Origin: Lachnocurva sp029100405 | GTDB taxonomy: Bacteria; Bacillota; Clostridia; Lachnospirales; Lachnospiraceae | Assembly: GCA_046263755.1 (NCBI GenBank) | Contig: JBJYZC010000018.1 | Location: 1 to 50,394 of the forward strand | Direction of reading: 5' to 3' | Length of the DNA stretch: 50,394 nucleotides | Part shown: positions 1 through 9,317 of the stretch, in pieces | Position numbering within the stretch: position 1 is the stretch's first letter | How the letters are laid out: each line of letters starts with the position of its first letter | Notes under the pieces: generated by a model | Told to the model about the DNA's origin: nothing | The model's input: only the letters and a program-made list of their open reading frames with translations | Databases searched by the model: none | Program-made: the position numbers and the translations under genes

Positions 1-235
1 TCACCCAGGCATTGCTTCCCCTGAATTTATACTGCCACTGATAGTCCAATCCATCTCCTGTTGCCTGAACGCTCAGTGTGGTTCGGCTTCCCTCCTGCAG
101 GGTAAGATCTGATATCTTTCCCACTTGAAGCCGGTCGGAAGCTGCCTCTGCTTTTCCGCTTCCGATAAACAGTGCCACTACCAAGACAAACGCAAGGCCC
201 AGCACTCCTATCCATCTCTTCATCTTTCTCTCCAT
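1..235 (-). CDS. Second tandem copy of the repeat-bearing GH25 gene, 5' part only
   Basis: This is the first 78 codons of a gene that runs off the left edge of the window. It starts at the ATG at 235 behind a GGAGAAG ribosome binding site, 20 bases after the stop of the complete copy at 256. Its sequence matches the first 235 bases of the complete gene (2643-2877) except for one base at 123, which changes an Ala after the signal peptide to Val. It encodes the same signal peptide and the start of the first Ig-like repeat. Whether the whole 2.6 kb gene is repeated, and whether this copy still has the lysozyme domain, cannot be seen here. Confidence 0.85.
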   Translation of the reverse strand, partial: MERKMKRWIGVLGLAFVLVVALFIGSGKAEAASDRLQVGKISDLTLQEGSRTTLSVQATGDGLDYQWQYKFRGSNAWV

Positions 236-255
236 TATCTTCTCCCGTGCTTTAG

Positions 256-2877
256 TTAGAAATAACTAATATCCAAGTCCACATAACCCTGAATTCCTGG
301 TATTTGTCCCTTTGATGTATGCTGCCACATACAATAATCATGAGTTAGTGTACATGTGCTGTTATACTGAGCAACCCAAATATAGGTGTTCTTTAGAGAA
401 TTCAAATTAATATTATTCTGCAGATAATACTTGCTAGAATACACTCCGCCTCTAAAGCCTGCCTGGTTGACCGTGTTAACAAAAGCCTGTATGTTGGCTG
501 TTCTCTGTTCTATGGATAAATTATTTTGCTGTTCTCCCTCAGAATCCATAAAAATGGGGAAAGTAATACCTCCATACTTTCTTGCAATAGATATGGCAGT
601 ATTTGCCTCTCTAATTGCATCCGCTTCATTTTTTGCGTCCGTATAATAATATAAACCAATCTGAATATTGTTAGCCTTAGCCTCTCTTACATTATATTCC
701 AGATAATTATCTATACCCTCGTAAGTACCTGCAGCAGTATGTTTATTCACTCTTATAATTGCGAATGAAATACTATCCTTAGCCTTGTTCCAGTCAATTT
801 TTCCCTGATGCTGAGAAACGTCAATTCCATTTCCTCTGACGATATACTTCACACGCACCTTAGCTTCGGAACTCACTGTCTTCCCATTTCTGTCTGTCAC
901 AATGACCCGATAGCTCATCCCCTGCCAGTAATGATCTGCTACATACGGCGTTGTAAACGGATCTCCCGTTCCCCAGTTCACCCAGGTGTTACTTCCGTTG
1001 AATTTATACTGCCACTGATAACTCAGTTCATTCCCAATTGCCTCAACAGAAAACGTCTTCTTCTCACCTTCATTAATGGTTACATCCGACAAGCCCTTCT
1101 CTATTCGCAAGCGCAGTGCTACATTTACCATCGCTTCATTGGAATATCTGATCTGCCCATCCTTTGTCGTAACTTTCACTCGGTAGGACATTCCATCCCA
1201 GTAATGGTCTGCAGTATAAGGCGTTGTAAATGGATTTCCGGTCCCCCAGTCTGCCCAGGTATTGCTTCCTTTGAATCTATATTGCCACAGGCAGCTGGCC
1301 GTATTATCTACATTCCGAGCCGTTATGGTTGGCCTCTCCCCTTCTTTTAAGGAAAGATCAGGGACCTCGGGAACCTCTTTTGTCTCTCCGGAAACTATCT
1401 TTACCGTTCCTTCCCGGGAGGTCAGGCTATTCCCCAGTCGATCTGTAACGATATATCGATAGCTCATCCCCTGCCAATAATGATCTGCCACGCATACTGG
1501 TGTAAATGGATTTCCGGTCCCCCATTCTATCCAAGTATTGTTTCCTTTGAACTTATACTGCCAGCGATAGGTCACTCCTTCTCCGGATACCTGCGCTTCA
1601 AAAGCCGTTCGGGTTCCATCTCTCAACGTCATATTCTCTGGCTGCTTTGTGATGGAGAGCACCGTCTTCGGTGTAACGGTCACAACCCCCTCCTGTGATG
1701 TCAGACTATTTCCTAAGCGGTCCGTCACTATGTACCGATAGCTCATTCCCTGCCAGTATTTGTCTGCTGTGCAGACCGGGGTGAATGGATTCCTCTGTCC
1801 CCAATCGACCCAGGTGTTGCTTCCCTTGAACTTATACTGCCAGCGATAGCTGAGCCCTTCTCCGGTCGTCTGTGCTGTATATGTCGGACGTGCTCCTTCT
1901 TTCAAAGTCACGTCCTCCGGCTGTCTGGTAATCGTTAGTGCTGTCTTCGGTGTGACAGTTACCTTGCCCTCATTGGATACGGCCTGTGTTCCGTAAGCAT
2001 CTCTTACGATGACACGGTAACTCATTCCCTGCCAGTAAGGATCCGCTGTATAGATCGGGGTGCATGGATTCCCGGTTCCCCAGTTCATCCAGGCATTGCT
2101 TCCCCTGAATTTATACTGCCACTGATAGTCCAATCCGTCTCCTGTTGCCTGAACGCTCAGTGTGGTTCGGCTTCCCTCCTGCAGGGTAAGATCTGGTATA
2201 TTGTTTGTAATGGCTGCCCGGCTCTTTAATACAACTGTTACGATTCCTTCCTTTGAGATCATGCTGTTTCCAAAGTTGTCCGTTACTATGTACCGATAGC
2301 TCATTCCCTGCCAGTATTTGTCTGCTGTGCAGATCGGGGTGAATGGATTCCCCTGTCCCCAATCGGCCCAGGTGCTGCTTCCCTTGAACTTATACTGCCA
2401 GCGATAGCTGAGTCCTTCTCCGGTCGTCTGTGCTGTATATGTCGGACGTGCTCCTTCTTTCAAGGTCACGTTCTCCGGCTGTCTGGTAATCGTTAGTGCC
2501 GTCTTCGGTGTGACAGTTACCTTGCCCTCATTGGATACGGCCTGTGTTCCGTAAGCATCTCTTACAATGACACGGTAACTCATTCCCTGCCAGTAATGAT
2601 CCGCTGTATAGATCGGGGTGCATGGATTCTCGGTTCCCCAGTTCACCCAGGCATTGCTTCCCCTGAATTTATACTGCCACTGATAGTCCAATCCATCTCC
2701 TGTTGCCTGAACGCTCAGTGTGGTTCGGCTTCCCTCCTGCAGGGTAAGATCTGATATCTTTCCCGCTTGAAGCCGGTCGGAAGCTGCCTCTGCTTTTCCG
2801 CTTCCGATAAACAGTGCCACTACCAAGACAAACGCAAGGCCCAGCACTCCTATCCATCTCTTCATCTTTCTCTCCAT
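256..2877 (-). CDS. Secreted GH25 muramidase with seven Ig-like repeats
   Basis: An 873-residue exported protein. Residues 1-32 form a signal peptide (MERKMKR, hydrophobic core, then GKAEAA). Seven Ig-like repeats of roughly 90 residues follow to about residue 680, each with the signature WQY(K/R)F..W..WG..(N/D)P.T...(A)D.YW.GMSYR. The last 190 residues are a glycosyl hydrolase family 25 domain: it opens with GIDVSQHQG and has the acidic FMDSEG strand, matching the catalytic Asp/Glu pattern of Chalaropsis-type lysozymes. Such enzymes cut the MurNAc-GlcNAc bond of peptidoglycan. No LPXTG or membrane anchor is seen, so the repeats probably hold the protein to the wall or a glycan. Repeats 1 and 3, and 2 and 4, are near-identical, showing a recent two-domain duplication. 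Start chosen for AGGAAGG six bases upstream. Confidence 0.9.
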   Translation of the reverse strand: MERKMKRWIGVLGLAFVLVVALFIGSGKAEAASDRLQAGKISDLTLQEGSRTTLSVQATGDGLDYQWQYKFRGSNAWVNWGTENPCTPIYTADHYWQGMSYRVIVRDAYGTQAVSNEGKVTVTPKTALTITRQPENVTLKEGARPTYTAQTTGEGLSYRWQYKFKGSSTWADWGQGNPFTPICTADKYWQGMSYRYIVTDNFGNSMISKEGIVTVVLKSRAAITNNIPDLTLQEGSRTTLSVQATGDGLDYQWQYKFRGSNAWMNWGTGNPCTPIYTADPYWQGMSYRVIVRDAYGTQAVSNEGKVTVTPKTALTITRQPEDVTLKEGARPTYTAQTTGEGLSYRWQYKFKGSNTWVDWGQRNPFTPVCTADKYWQGMSYRYIVTDRLGNSLTSQEGVVTVTPKTVLSITKQPENMTLRDGTRTAFEAQVSGEGVTYRWQYKFKGNNTWIEWGTGNPFTPVCVADHYWQGMSYRYIVTDRLGNSLTSREGTVKIVSGETKEVPEVPDLSLKEGERPTITARNVDNTASCLWQYRFKGSNTWADWGTGNPFTTPYTADHYWDGMSYRVKVTTKDGQIRYSNEAMVNVALRLRIEKGLSDVTINEGEKKTFSVEAIGNELSYQWQYKFNGSNTWVNWGTGDPFTTPYVADHYWQGMSYRVIVTDRNGKTVSSEAKVRVKYIVRGNGIDVSQHQGKIDWNKAKDSISFAIIRVNKHTAAGTYEGIDNYLEYNVREAKANNIQIGLYYYTDAKNEADAIREANTAISIARKYGGITFPIFMDSEGEQQNNLSIEQRTANIQAFVNTVNQAGFRGGVYSSKYYLQNNINLNSLKNTYIWVAQYNSTCTLTHDYCMWQHTSKGQIPGIQGYVDLDISYF
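1720..2750. repeat. 558-bp two-domain duplication inside the GH25 gene
   Basis: About 1720-2192 and 2278-2750 are nearly identical at an offset of 558 bp (186 codons, two Ig-like domains), for example the stretches beginning at 1743 and 2301. The offset is in frame, so domains can be gained or lost by unequal recombination without breaking the gene. Confidence 0.8.
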
Positions 2878-3071
2878 TATCCTTCCTGATCTTTTTTAGC
2901 AATCGTTATATTCTTAATTTGTTTGTCTATGGGATTTTATCACGAATGGGAAAAATTGTCATCTCAGCTAGACAGCAGATTCTTCTGTTGTTACAATAAA
3001 AAGGTATCTACCTCAGAAAAGCTTATTGACTAATCAAGAAATCATAATAGTCTGAACGAATTAAGTGAACA

Positions 3072-3845
3072 ATGAATATGAAATCGAATTCAGGACAAAA
3101 ACATCAACAAAAAATTATATTCATTGCTTTGATAATCTTTTCCCTATTATTTTTGTGTGCTTTTCTATTCTTACATTGTTATAAAAACAATCAACCAATC
3201 ACTATATATCTGATACGACATGGCCAGACTGAATCCAATGTCAATGGCGTTCTTATCGGAGGCGACGGTGATTCACCACTGACAAAAGCAGGGCAAGAAT
3301 CGGTTAAAAAAACTGGTCGTGCTTTACAAAATGTGTGTTTTTCCCGTTCTTTTTCAAGTCCATTAGGTCGTGCCACCAATACCGGTGAAATAATATTAAA
3401 GGAAAATCAGAAAACAAGCTCCAATTTAAAAACAATTTTTTTATCCGATCTACGAGATATTCGTTGTGGAGATGTTGAGGGAATGAGTATAGAAAATGCC
3501 ACTAAGCAATATGGTGAAATGACATTCGATTCTATGTATGGATCAATAGATCAGCCTGACTATCTTTCTCCTATTCATGCGGAGAATATGTATCATTTTT
3601 ATCACAGATTTGATAAAGCAATGTCTACCGTTATTGCGACTTCTAAACCTGGTGAGAACGTTTTGGTTACTACACACTCGTCCGCGGGATTCTGGCTTGC
3701 TAAAAAACTAAACGATACTGCATATACTTCTATCGATAATGCCAGCGTTACCATCTTGCAATACCAGCATGGGAAATGGTCCGTATTAGATTTTAACGAT
3801 ACTGATATTAAAAGTATTCGGCATGCCATCACTTCTATCTATTAA
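3072..3845 (+). CDS. Membrane-anchored histidine phosphatase family protein
   Basis: A 257-residue protein of the phosphoglycerate-mutase-like histidine phosphatase superfamily. Residues about 16-36 form one hydrophobic segment, so the catalytic domain probably sits outside the membrane. The catalytic RHGQTESN motif, with the phospho-accepting His, lies near residue 49, and a second conserved His is in VTTHSSAG near residue 200. A Glu-containing loop (LRDIRCGDVEGMS) lies between them. The substrate cannot be read from sequence; a phosphosugar or phospholipid role is possible but unproven. No clear ribosome binding site is visible; ATG codons 1 and 3 are both possible starts. The stop codon overlaps the convergent acyltransferase stop within one TTAA. 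Confidence 0.75.
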   Translation: MNMKSNSGQKHQQKIIFIALIIFSLLFLCAFLFLHCYKNNQPITIYLIRHGQTESNVNGVLIGGDGDSPLTKAGQESVKKTGRALQNVCFSRSFSSPLGRATNTGEIILKENQKTSSNLKTIFLSDLRDIRCGDVEGMSIENATKQYGEMTFDSMYGSIDQPDYLSPIHAENMYHFYHRFDKAMSTVIATSKPGENVLVTTHSSAGFWLAKKLNDTAYTSIDNASVTILQYQHGKWSVLDFNDTDIKSIRHAITSIY

Positions 3846-4846
3846 TAGGATTTCATTTTACTTTTTACAACATTCGAGACAGACGACAGGCACCATGCAT
3901 AGAAGAAAATAACAATTGTCACCATTAGGCAAAGGCATATACTTTTTCTTGCAGAAGCAGGATTTTTCACCTGCAATAATTTCAGTATAACAACATGCTG
4001 AAGTAAGAAAACTTCATATGTCAGTCCTCCTGTAAAAGTAAAAAGACTTCGAATTGGTTTGCATTTATCTAAGGAACTTCCTATCCATAGAAATACTATG
4101 AACAGAGCTATTGCGAACACATGGTAATGAATATTCTCATCTAAGATTCTTTGTGGTACAAAGTAGCATGTTGCAGAAATCAAAGCCATAGCAATGACGG
4201 ACAAGGGTCTGTCTATTAGTTTTCTGCAATATTTACATAAAAGAATGCCTATGTAAAAGCTCAGAAGGCTGGATGTGATGGTATGACTGGCTTTATTTGT
4301 TATATTATGCTGGTTAAGCAGGAGAATGAAATACAGTATCAGTACCACAAAGGTACTGAGTACTGCATTCTTATTCAATATCGAGATAATCAGAGGATAT
4401 AAAGCATATAATATTATGATTGCACCTAGGAACCAGTCTCCAATTAAATAATAATCATCCGGCTGACGATAGAAAATGAATCCATCTATTCCAATAACTG
4501 AAAAAAGCAGTTTCCATGTGGGACCACTCCAAAAAATTCTCCCCGTTTGAAATATACGCTCTATATAAAGAAAAATATATGCAATGTAAAAAGCCGGGAA
4601 GATACTGATCCAACGTTTTTTGTAAAAAGCAGACAGCTTATTGACGGAAGAATGATTGTAATATAAAAGATATCCTGAAAGCATAAAAAAGATGGTTACA
4701 TTTACCTCTCCCCATGTTCCGTTGGCATATGTAGTAAATAGCGGATATTGAGAGGCCGATGCTCGAAAAAAATGGTAAAAAATTATACCTAGAGCACAGA
4801 TTGTTCTTGTAAAATTCACACCCTCAATTTTCAGTTTAGTATCCAT
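3842..4846 (-). CDS. Acyltransferase 3 family membrane protein
   Basis: A 334-residue polytopic membrane protein of the acyltransferase 3 family (OafA-like), which transfers acetyl or other acyl groups to extracytoplasmic sugars. The N-terminal signature NFTRTICALGIIFYHFFR includes the conserved His of these enzymes, and about ten hydrophobic helices follow. It is the last gene of the rhamnose/heptose operon, so it probably decorates that glycan. A TTG at 4873 would extend the frame by nine codons, but the ATG at 4846 gives the normal family N-terminus. The gap to rfbC is 33 bases. Confidence 0.8.
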   Translation of the reverse strand: MDTKLKIEGVNFTRTICALGIIFYHFFRASASQYPLFTTYANGTWGEVNVTIFFMLSGYLLYYNHSSVNKLSAFYKKRWISIFPAFYIAYIFLYIERIFQTGRIFWSGPTWKLLFSVIGIDGFIFYRQPDDYYLIGDWFLGAIIILYALYPLIISILNKNAVLSTFVVLILYFILLLNQHNITNKASHTITSSLLSFYIGILLCKYCRKLIDRPLSVIAMALISATCYFVPQRILDENIHYHVFAIALFIVFLWIGSSLDKCKPIRSLFTFTGGLTYEVFLLQHVVILKLLQVKNPASARKSICLCLMVTIVIFFYAWCLSSVSNVVKSKMKSY

Positions 4847-4879
4847 ACTATTCCCATCTATTTTTCTATGCAAACAAAC

Positions 4880-5455
4880 TTACCGTCCCATCTTCTGCAA
4901 ATATTCCTTATAACTCCAGTTCACTTTATCCTTATCCGAAAGGTTCAAATCATCTGCAGTTATTCCTTCCGGCATCGGCCACTCGACTCCCAGATCCGGA
5001 TCATTCCACATGATTCCGCCTTCATCATTCGGATGATAGAAGTCGGTTACCTTGTAACAGAACTCTGCTTCGTCGGACAGGCAGATAAAGCCATGCGCGA
5101 AATTCTTCGGGATCATGAACTGCTTCTTATTCTCTGCGGTCAAAAGGACACCTGCCCACTTTCCGAAGGTCTTAGAACCCGGGCGGAGATCAACGGCAAC
5201 ATCATATACTTCACCTCTTACGACCCTCACCAGCTTGTCCTGAGGATAATGGATCTGGAAATGCAGACCGCGCAGAACTCCCTTAGAGGATGCGGACTGG
5301 TTGTCCTGAACGAAGACATAATCCATTCCATTGGCCTTCATGTCATTTTCATTATAGGTCTCCATGAAGTAGCCTCTGCGGTCGCCGAAAACCTTCGGCG
5401 TAATAATATTTAATCCTTCAATGCCATTGATGTTCTTCTCTACTGTAATTGCCAT
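4880..5455 (-). CDS. rfbC: dTDP-4-dehydrorhamnose 3,5-epimerase
   Basis: A 191-residue RmlC-type cupin that epimerises dTDP-4-keto-6-deoxyglucose at C3 and C5, the third step of dTDP-L-rhamnose synthesis. Visible signatures are GDRRGYFMETYN near the start, the active-site His in VLRGLHFQ, and FAHGFICLSDEAEFCYKVTDFY. Length is normal for the family. It follows rfbA by 15 bases and is co-transcribed with rfbA, rfbB and rfbD of the same cluster. Confidence 0.95.
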   Translation of the reverse strand: MAITVEKNINGIEGLNIITPKVFGDRRGYFMETYNENDMKANGMDYVFVQDNQSASSKGVLRGLHFQIHYPQDKLVRVVRGEVYDVAVDLRPGSKTFGKWAGVLLTAENKKQFMIPKNFAHGFICLSDEAEFCYKVTDFYHPNDEGGIMWNDPDLGVEWPMPEGITADDLNLSDKDKVNWSYKEYLQKMGR

Positions 5456-5470
5456 TTCCTGCCTCTTTTC

Positions 5471-6355
5471 TTATTGAATCTCTCCATCTGCAACCGCTAC
5501 CAGATACTTGCCATAATCTGACTTCATCAGGGGCTGCGCCAGTTTCTTTAACTGCTCGGCATCAATAAAGCCACGTTTATAGGCGATCTCCTCGATACAG
5601 GAGACATAGAGTCCCTGCCGTTTCTGGATCGTCGAAACGAAGTTCGCCGCTGCAAGGAGCATATCGTGATTTCCGGTATCCAGCCAGGCGAAGCCACGGC
5701 CAAGGGTCTCTACATAGAGATCTCCGCGATCCAGATAGGCATTATTGACTGCCGTGATCTCCAGTTCGCCGCGAGCGGAAGGCTTGATGGTCTGTGCGAT
5801 CTTCACGACATCATTGTCATAGAAATATAGACCGGGAACAGCATAATTTGACTTAGGCTGCTCTGGCTTCTCCTCGATAGAGATAGCCTTACCATTCTCA
5901 TCAAATTCAACTACACCATATTCTCTAGGATCTCTTACGTAGTAACCGAAGATGGTAGCTCCACCATTCTTCTCCACTCTGTCGTGAGCATTCTTCAGTG
6001 TCTGAGAGAAGCTCTGTCCGTAGAAGATATTATCTCCAAGCACAAGAGCAACGGAATCATCACCGATAAAGTCCGCGCCGATAATAAATGCCTCAGCCAG
6101 TCCATTTGGAGCTTCCTGAACAGCATACTGGATATCCATGCCTAACTGTGAACCATCCTCTAAGAGTTCCTTGAATACAGGGAGATCTCTTAGAGTAGAA
6201 ATAATCAGAACTTCTCTGATGCCTGCCAGCATAAGTGTAGACAATGGATAATAGATCATTGGCTTGTCGTATACCGGCATAATCTGCTTAGAAATCGCCT
6301 TAGTTAATGGATATAATCTTGTTCCTGAACCACCTGCTAAAATAATACCTTTCAT
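5471..6355 (-). CDS. rfbA: Glucose-1-phosphate thymidylyltransferase
   Basis: A 294-residue RmlA-type nucleotidyltransferase that makes dTDP-glucose from dTTP and glucose 1-phosphate, the first step of dTDP-rhamnose synthesis. The N-terminal loop GGSGTRLYPLT and the following KQIMPVYDKPMIYYP are diagnostic, as is LGDNIFYG further on. A GGAAGGAG ribosome binding site precedes the ATG. The start overlaps the stop of the DUF2304 gene by four bases (ATGA), which suggests translational coupling. Confidence 0.95.
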   Translation of the reverse strand: MKGIILAGGSGTRLYPLTKAISKQIMPVYDKPMIYYPLSTLMLAGIREVLIISTLRDLPVFKELLEDGSQLGMDIQYAVQEAPNGLAEAFIIGADFIGDDSVALVLGDNIFYGQSFSQTLKNAHDRVEKNGGATIFGYYVRDPREYGVVEFDENGKAISIEEKPEQPKSNYAVPGLYFYDNDVVKIAQTIKPSARGELEITAVNNAYLDRGDLYVETLGRGFAWLDTGNHDMLLAAANFVSTIQKRQGLYVSCIEEIAYKRGFIDAEQLKKLAQPLMKSDYGKYLVAVADGEIQ

Positions 6356-6717
6356 TTGTTTTCTCCTTCCTTTTTTCTTACCTCATCAATCTCTGCATTC
6401 AAAATTCCAACTTCTTGTATTAAGCGCTTAATCTGATTGCTCTGATTAGATACTATTACTGTCTGACCAAACAAGATAACAAGAATAAGCCCTAATGCCA
6501 AGAATATAAGCATATTTTGTGGTACTGTAATACCTAGTAAATTACTTACCCAAATTTGTAGCTGCGGTATCAAATCAAACAATAGATATATGATACCCAC
6601 AGTAAACCAAGTTAATGCATATTTAAGTTCTACTTGCTTCTTTCGAATTTTATTAATGATATAAATCATAGCAAGCACAATCACTGCAGCTACAATTAAT
6701 TGAAGCCTAAAATTCAT
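6352..6717 (-). CDS. DUF2304 family membrane protein
   Basis: A 121-residue small membrane protein with three hydrophobic segments and a charged C-terminal tail, matching DUF2304. Such proteins are usually encoded beside a polyprenyl-phosphate-type GT2 in polysaccharide loci, as here. The start at 6717 (MNFRLQL) is chosen because GGAG lies eight bases upstream; the longer frame from 6747 has no such site and would start at the neighbour's stop. Function is unknown; a partner or regulator of the adjacent GT2 is a reasonable guess. Confidence 0.75.
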   Translation of the reverse strand: MNFRLQLIVAAVIVLAMIYIINKIRKKQVELKYALTWFTVGIIYLLFDLIPQLQIWVSNLLGITVPQNMLIFLALGLILVILFGQTVIVSNQSNQIKRLIQEVGILNAEIDEVRKKEGENK

Positions 6718-6746
6718 AGTTTCATCTCCATAAATGCAAACCAACA

Positions 6747-7442
6747 TTATCTATCCGGTGCAATAGCCGCAATAACACACGCAATCGTAACCTTAATCAT
6801 ATAATACACGGACTTCTTCATCGAAATTGAAGATTCTCCTGTAGTACGCGCAAGCATTTGTACTGGAATATCCTTAATTCGATATCCATGCTTTAGTATG
6901 GTCACAGCGGTCTCGGGTTCCGGATAATCCTTTGGGTAATGCTTTGCAAATAGATGAATTATTTTTTTATTTGCCAACCGCATCCCTGAAGTAGGATCTG
7001 TTACTGTACTTCCTGTCAGCATATGGATAAGTCTTGTATAGAATCGAATACCCATTCGGCGAAGTGCACTAGACTGAAAGCCCTCTTTTTCTAAGAAACG
7101 AGAGCCAATAATCATATCTGCCTGATCCTCTTCGAGATGTCTTAGCATATTCTCTAAAAAGGCTGCATCATGCTGTCCATCGCCATCCATTTGTACTGCA
7201 CAATCATATCCATACTTATCTGCATAGATATAGCCCGTTTGCACCGCACCACCAATTCCTAAATTAATCGGAAGATCCACATGATTAATGTGATTCTCAT
7301 CAAGTAACTGAGGGGTGCTATCTGTGGAACAATCATTGATCACAATATAATCAAAAGATGGTGCATTCTGTTTAATGTTCTCTACTGTATTAACAATAGC
7401 ACCTTCTTCATTGAAGGCTGGAATTATTACAAGTCCTCTCAT
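6747..7442 (-). CDS. GT2 family glycosyltransferase, polyprenyl-phosphate type
   Basis: A 231-residue family 2 glycosyltransferase of the DPM1/DPG-synthase-like group. It opens with GLVIIPAFNEEGAIVNTVENI and has the metal- and sugar-binding VQMDGDGQHD motif near residue 95. No C-terminal membrane helices are evident, which is typical when a DUF2304 partner follows. It probably loads a sugar on undecaprenyl phosphate or extends the glycan. The ATG at 7442 has AGGAGA seven bases upstream, so the two-codon longer TTG start is rejected. Confidence 0.85.
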   Translation of the reverse strand: MRGLVIIPAFNEEGAIVNTVENIKQNAPSFDYIVINDCSTDSTPQLLDENHINHVDLPINLGIGGAVQTGYIYADKYGYDCAVQMDGDGQHDAAFLENMLRHLEEDQADMIIGSRFLEKEGFQSSALRRMGIRFYTRLIHMLTGSTVTDPTSGMRLANKKIIHLFAKHYPKDYPEPETAVTILKHGYRIKDIPVQMLARTTGESSISMKKSVYYMIKVTIACVIAAIAPDR

Positions 7443-7456
7443 TAACAAATCTCCTA

Positions 7457-8500
7457 TTATGCTTTATTAGGTAAATACCGCACTATCTTTTCCGTCAATT
7501 TATAAAGTACTAATCCCAATAAAATATCTATCGGAATTGTAATCAACCAGTTTTCTACTGGGGATAGATTATGATTAATCATTTGGACCACCTGTTGTAT
7601 TGGCCACCCTACCAAATACATCTCATAGGATGTATTAAGCACCATCCAATTGATAGGAACTTGATTAAAGCCCAATGTTATGGAGAGAATTCCATACGGC
7701 AACAGAAGCACAAACAGCAACGAAAAAACAAATGTCTGTGCGAAGGCAAATAGAACAATCAATGCAACAATTCCAAAGATAGGATTAAGTGTAATCTTTT
7801 CACGATAATCATAATACATGACACCTTCGTAAAAAATTAACATCGGGCGAGCTATACTAATCAGCATTTGGTTATGTAAATAAAAAACAGTGAATAAATA
7901 TATAACTATCAATAAACATACTACTAACAGATTGAGTCTTTTTCGATTAATCCTATCATTTAATTTACATAATCCTTCGCTCACTACCGCTAATATCATT
8001 AACCCAATATATGCCGCAAATTCCACAGGCATCGTCCATAATGGCCCGTTGACTGTCTGATATGCATTCATATTAAACACGCCTGGTAGATTATGAACTG
8101 GTAGTAATACCATGTTCAGTAAATATTTATAAGTGTCTTCACTTCCAAAGTACTCCTTTAGACTAACGCATGTAATGATAGGTCCTAGGACGAAAACACA
8201 AACTAGTACGGTAATCCAGAGTTGTGGAAAGATTCGCATGCATCTTTTCTTAAAGAATGTAAGTAATGAGGCATCTTTCTCTAAGGACTTAGTTACATAT
8301 AAACCACTCAGAAAGAAAAATACAGCTACAGCTACACCACCCACATTGCATTGTCCCTTATCTATAACATTTAATGGGTCCTCTGCATTTCTACTAACAG
8401 CAAATGAATGACAAAATATCACACTGATTGCAGCGATAAATCTTAACAGATTAATATTTGAACTACGAATTTTAATTTGTTCTGATAAACTCTTATTCAT
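7457..8500 (-). CDS. Acyltransferase family membrane protein
   Basis: A 347-residue polytopic acyltransferase 3 protein, second of two in this operon. Its N-terminal motif NINLLRFIAAISVIFCHSFAVS contains the family's catalytic His, and about ten hydrophobic helices follow. It probably O-acylates a sugar of the surface glycan outside the membrane. The start at 8500 (MNKSLSEQ) has AGGA at good spacing; the longer frame would overlap the upstream GT2 gene. Confidence 0.8.
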   Translation of the reverse strand: MNKSLSEQIKIRSSNINLLRFIAAISVIFCHSFAVSRNAEDPLNVIDKGQCNVGGVAVAVFFFLSGLYVTKSLEKDASLLTFFKKRCMRIFPQLWITVLVCVFVLGPIITCVSLKEYFGSEDTYKYLLNMVLLPVHNLPGVFNMNAYQTVNGPLWTMPVEFAAYIGLMILAVVSEGLCKLNDRINRKRLNLLVVCLLIVIYLFTVFYLHNQMLISIARPMLIFYEGVMYYDYREKITLNPIFGIVALIVLFAFAQTFVFSLLFVLLLPYGILSITLGFNQVPINWMVLNTSYEMYLVGWPIQQVVQMINHNLSPVENWLITIPIDILLGLVLYKLTEKIVRYLPNKA

Positions 8501-8510
8501 ACCATTCCTA

Positions 8511-9317
8511 TCAATAATAACGATGAGCTTTACCATAAAACCGCATTAGTAATTTAGCAAACCACTTCGGCCAGTATCTACAAAAAATAGCATACTCATC
8601 CTGAGATCTCGCATCTGTCGTCTTCAGCAATTGCACGGTCTGGTTCTCATCATTCATTCTGTGATATAGAAGGATTTCGTCTATATACACAAAGCTTCCC
8701 GGCTGTTCTGCAATTCTCTGCCATAAATCCCAATCCATGGAAGCCTTGTACTCTTCCCTGAATACTTCTTCCGGAAGTTTGCTTGCAACATGTACGACAG
8801 ATGGATGGGTAATTGGATCGCCAAATCGTAGTGTTAATCTCTTACCAAATCGTGTTCCTGCTAGCCATTTCCACTTTAATGGAGTTAGTAATATCTTCTT
8901 AACTTTAATCATGGAAGACTGCTTTTCGTCGACAATATCATTATGCATCTCAATATAGTCCGTGCAGGACAAAATTGGATCCTTACTATGATTCAATCCC
9001 CATAGAGTCTTCTCTACAAATTCTGGTAGGAGCACTTCATCCTGATGAGCAAGCATCACTAACGGAGTATCTGCTTGACGAATTGCAAAATTATAATCTT
9101 TAATCTGTCCACCATCTGGATTCACCCTAATCTCAACTCCATATTTATCTGCCACGCTTTTGATAAGATCATTTGGTGTTGATGTAGAAATCAAGATTTT
9201 AGCCTTTACTGTCTGATTAACTAAAGCACTCACTGCCTCATCTAGATATGCACACTCTTTATATGCGCATACAACAAAGGTCAAATCCTCTCCAGTGTAG
9301 TTATTCCACTGCTTCAT
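8511..9317 (-). CDS. GT2 family glycosyltransferase
   Basis: A 268-residue GT-A fold family 2 transferase. The N-terminal strand LTFVVCAYKECAYLDEAVSALVNQT and the LVMLAHQDEVLLPEFVEKTL region fit the family, although the usual DXD is replaced by HQDE. A SMDWDLWQRIA motif follows in the acceptor half. Donor and acceptor are unknown; by context it adds a sugar to the rhamnose/heptose polymer. The start overlaps the epimerase stop by four bases and has GGAG eight bases upstream. Confidence 0.8.
   Translation of the reverse strand: MKQWNNYTGEDLTFVVCAYKECAYLDEAVSALVNQTVKAKILISTSTPNDLIKSVADKYGVEIRVNPDGGQIKDYNFAIRQADTPLVMLAHQDEVLLPEFVEKTLWGLNHSKDPILSCTDYIEMHNDIVDEKQSSMIKVKKILLTPLKWKWLAGTRFGKRLTLRFGDPITHPSVVHVASKLPEEVFREEYKASMDWDLWQRIAEQPGSFVYIDEILLYHRMNDENQTVQLLKTTDARSQDEYAIFCRYWPKWFAKLLMRFYGKAHRYY

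Larger units (their letters stand above)
1..2877. repeat. Whole-gene tandem duplication, unit about 2642 bp
   Basis: Bases 1-239 match 2643-2881 with one difference (123 versus 2765), then the sequences upstream of the two genes diverge. The offset of 2642 bp equals one gene plus a 20-base spacer, so this is a head-to-tail gene duplication. The near-identity implies a recent event or ongoing gene conversion. Confidence 0.85.

Noticed and set aside
808..1350. 180-residue plus-strand frame in the GH25 gene
   Set aside because: Shadow of the repeat-coding minus strand, without domain or start signal.
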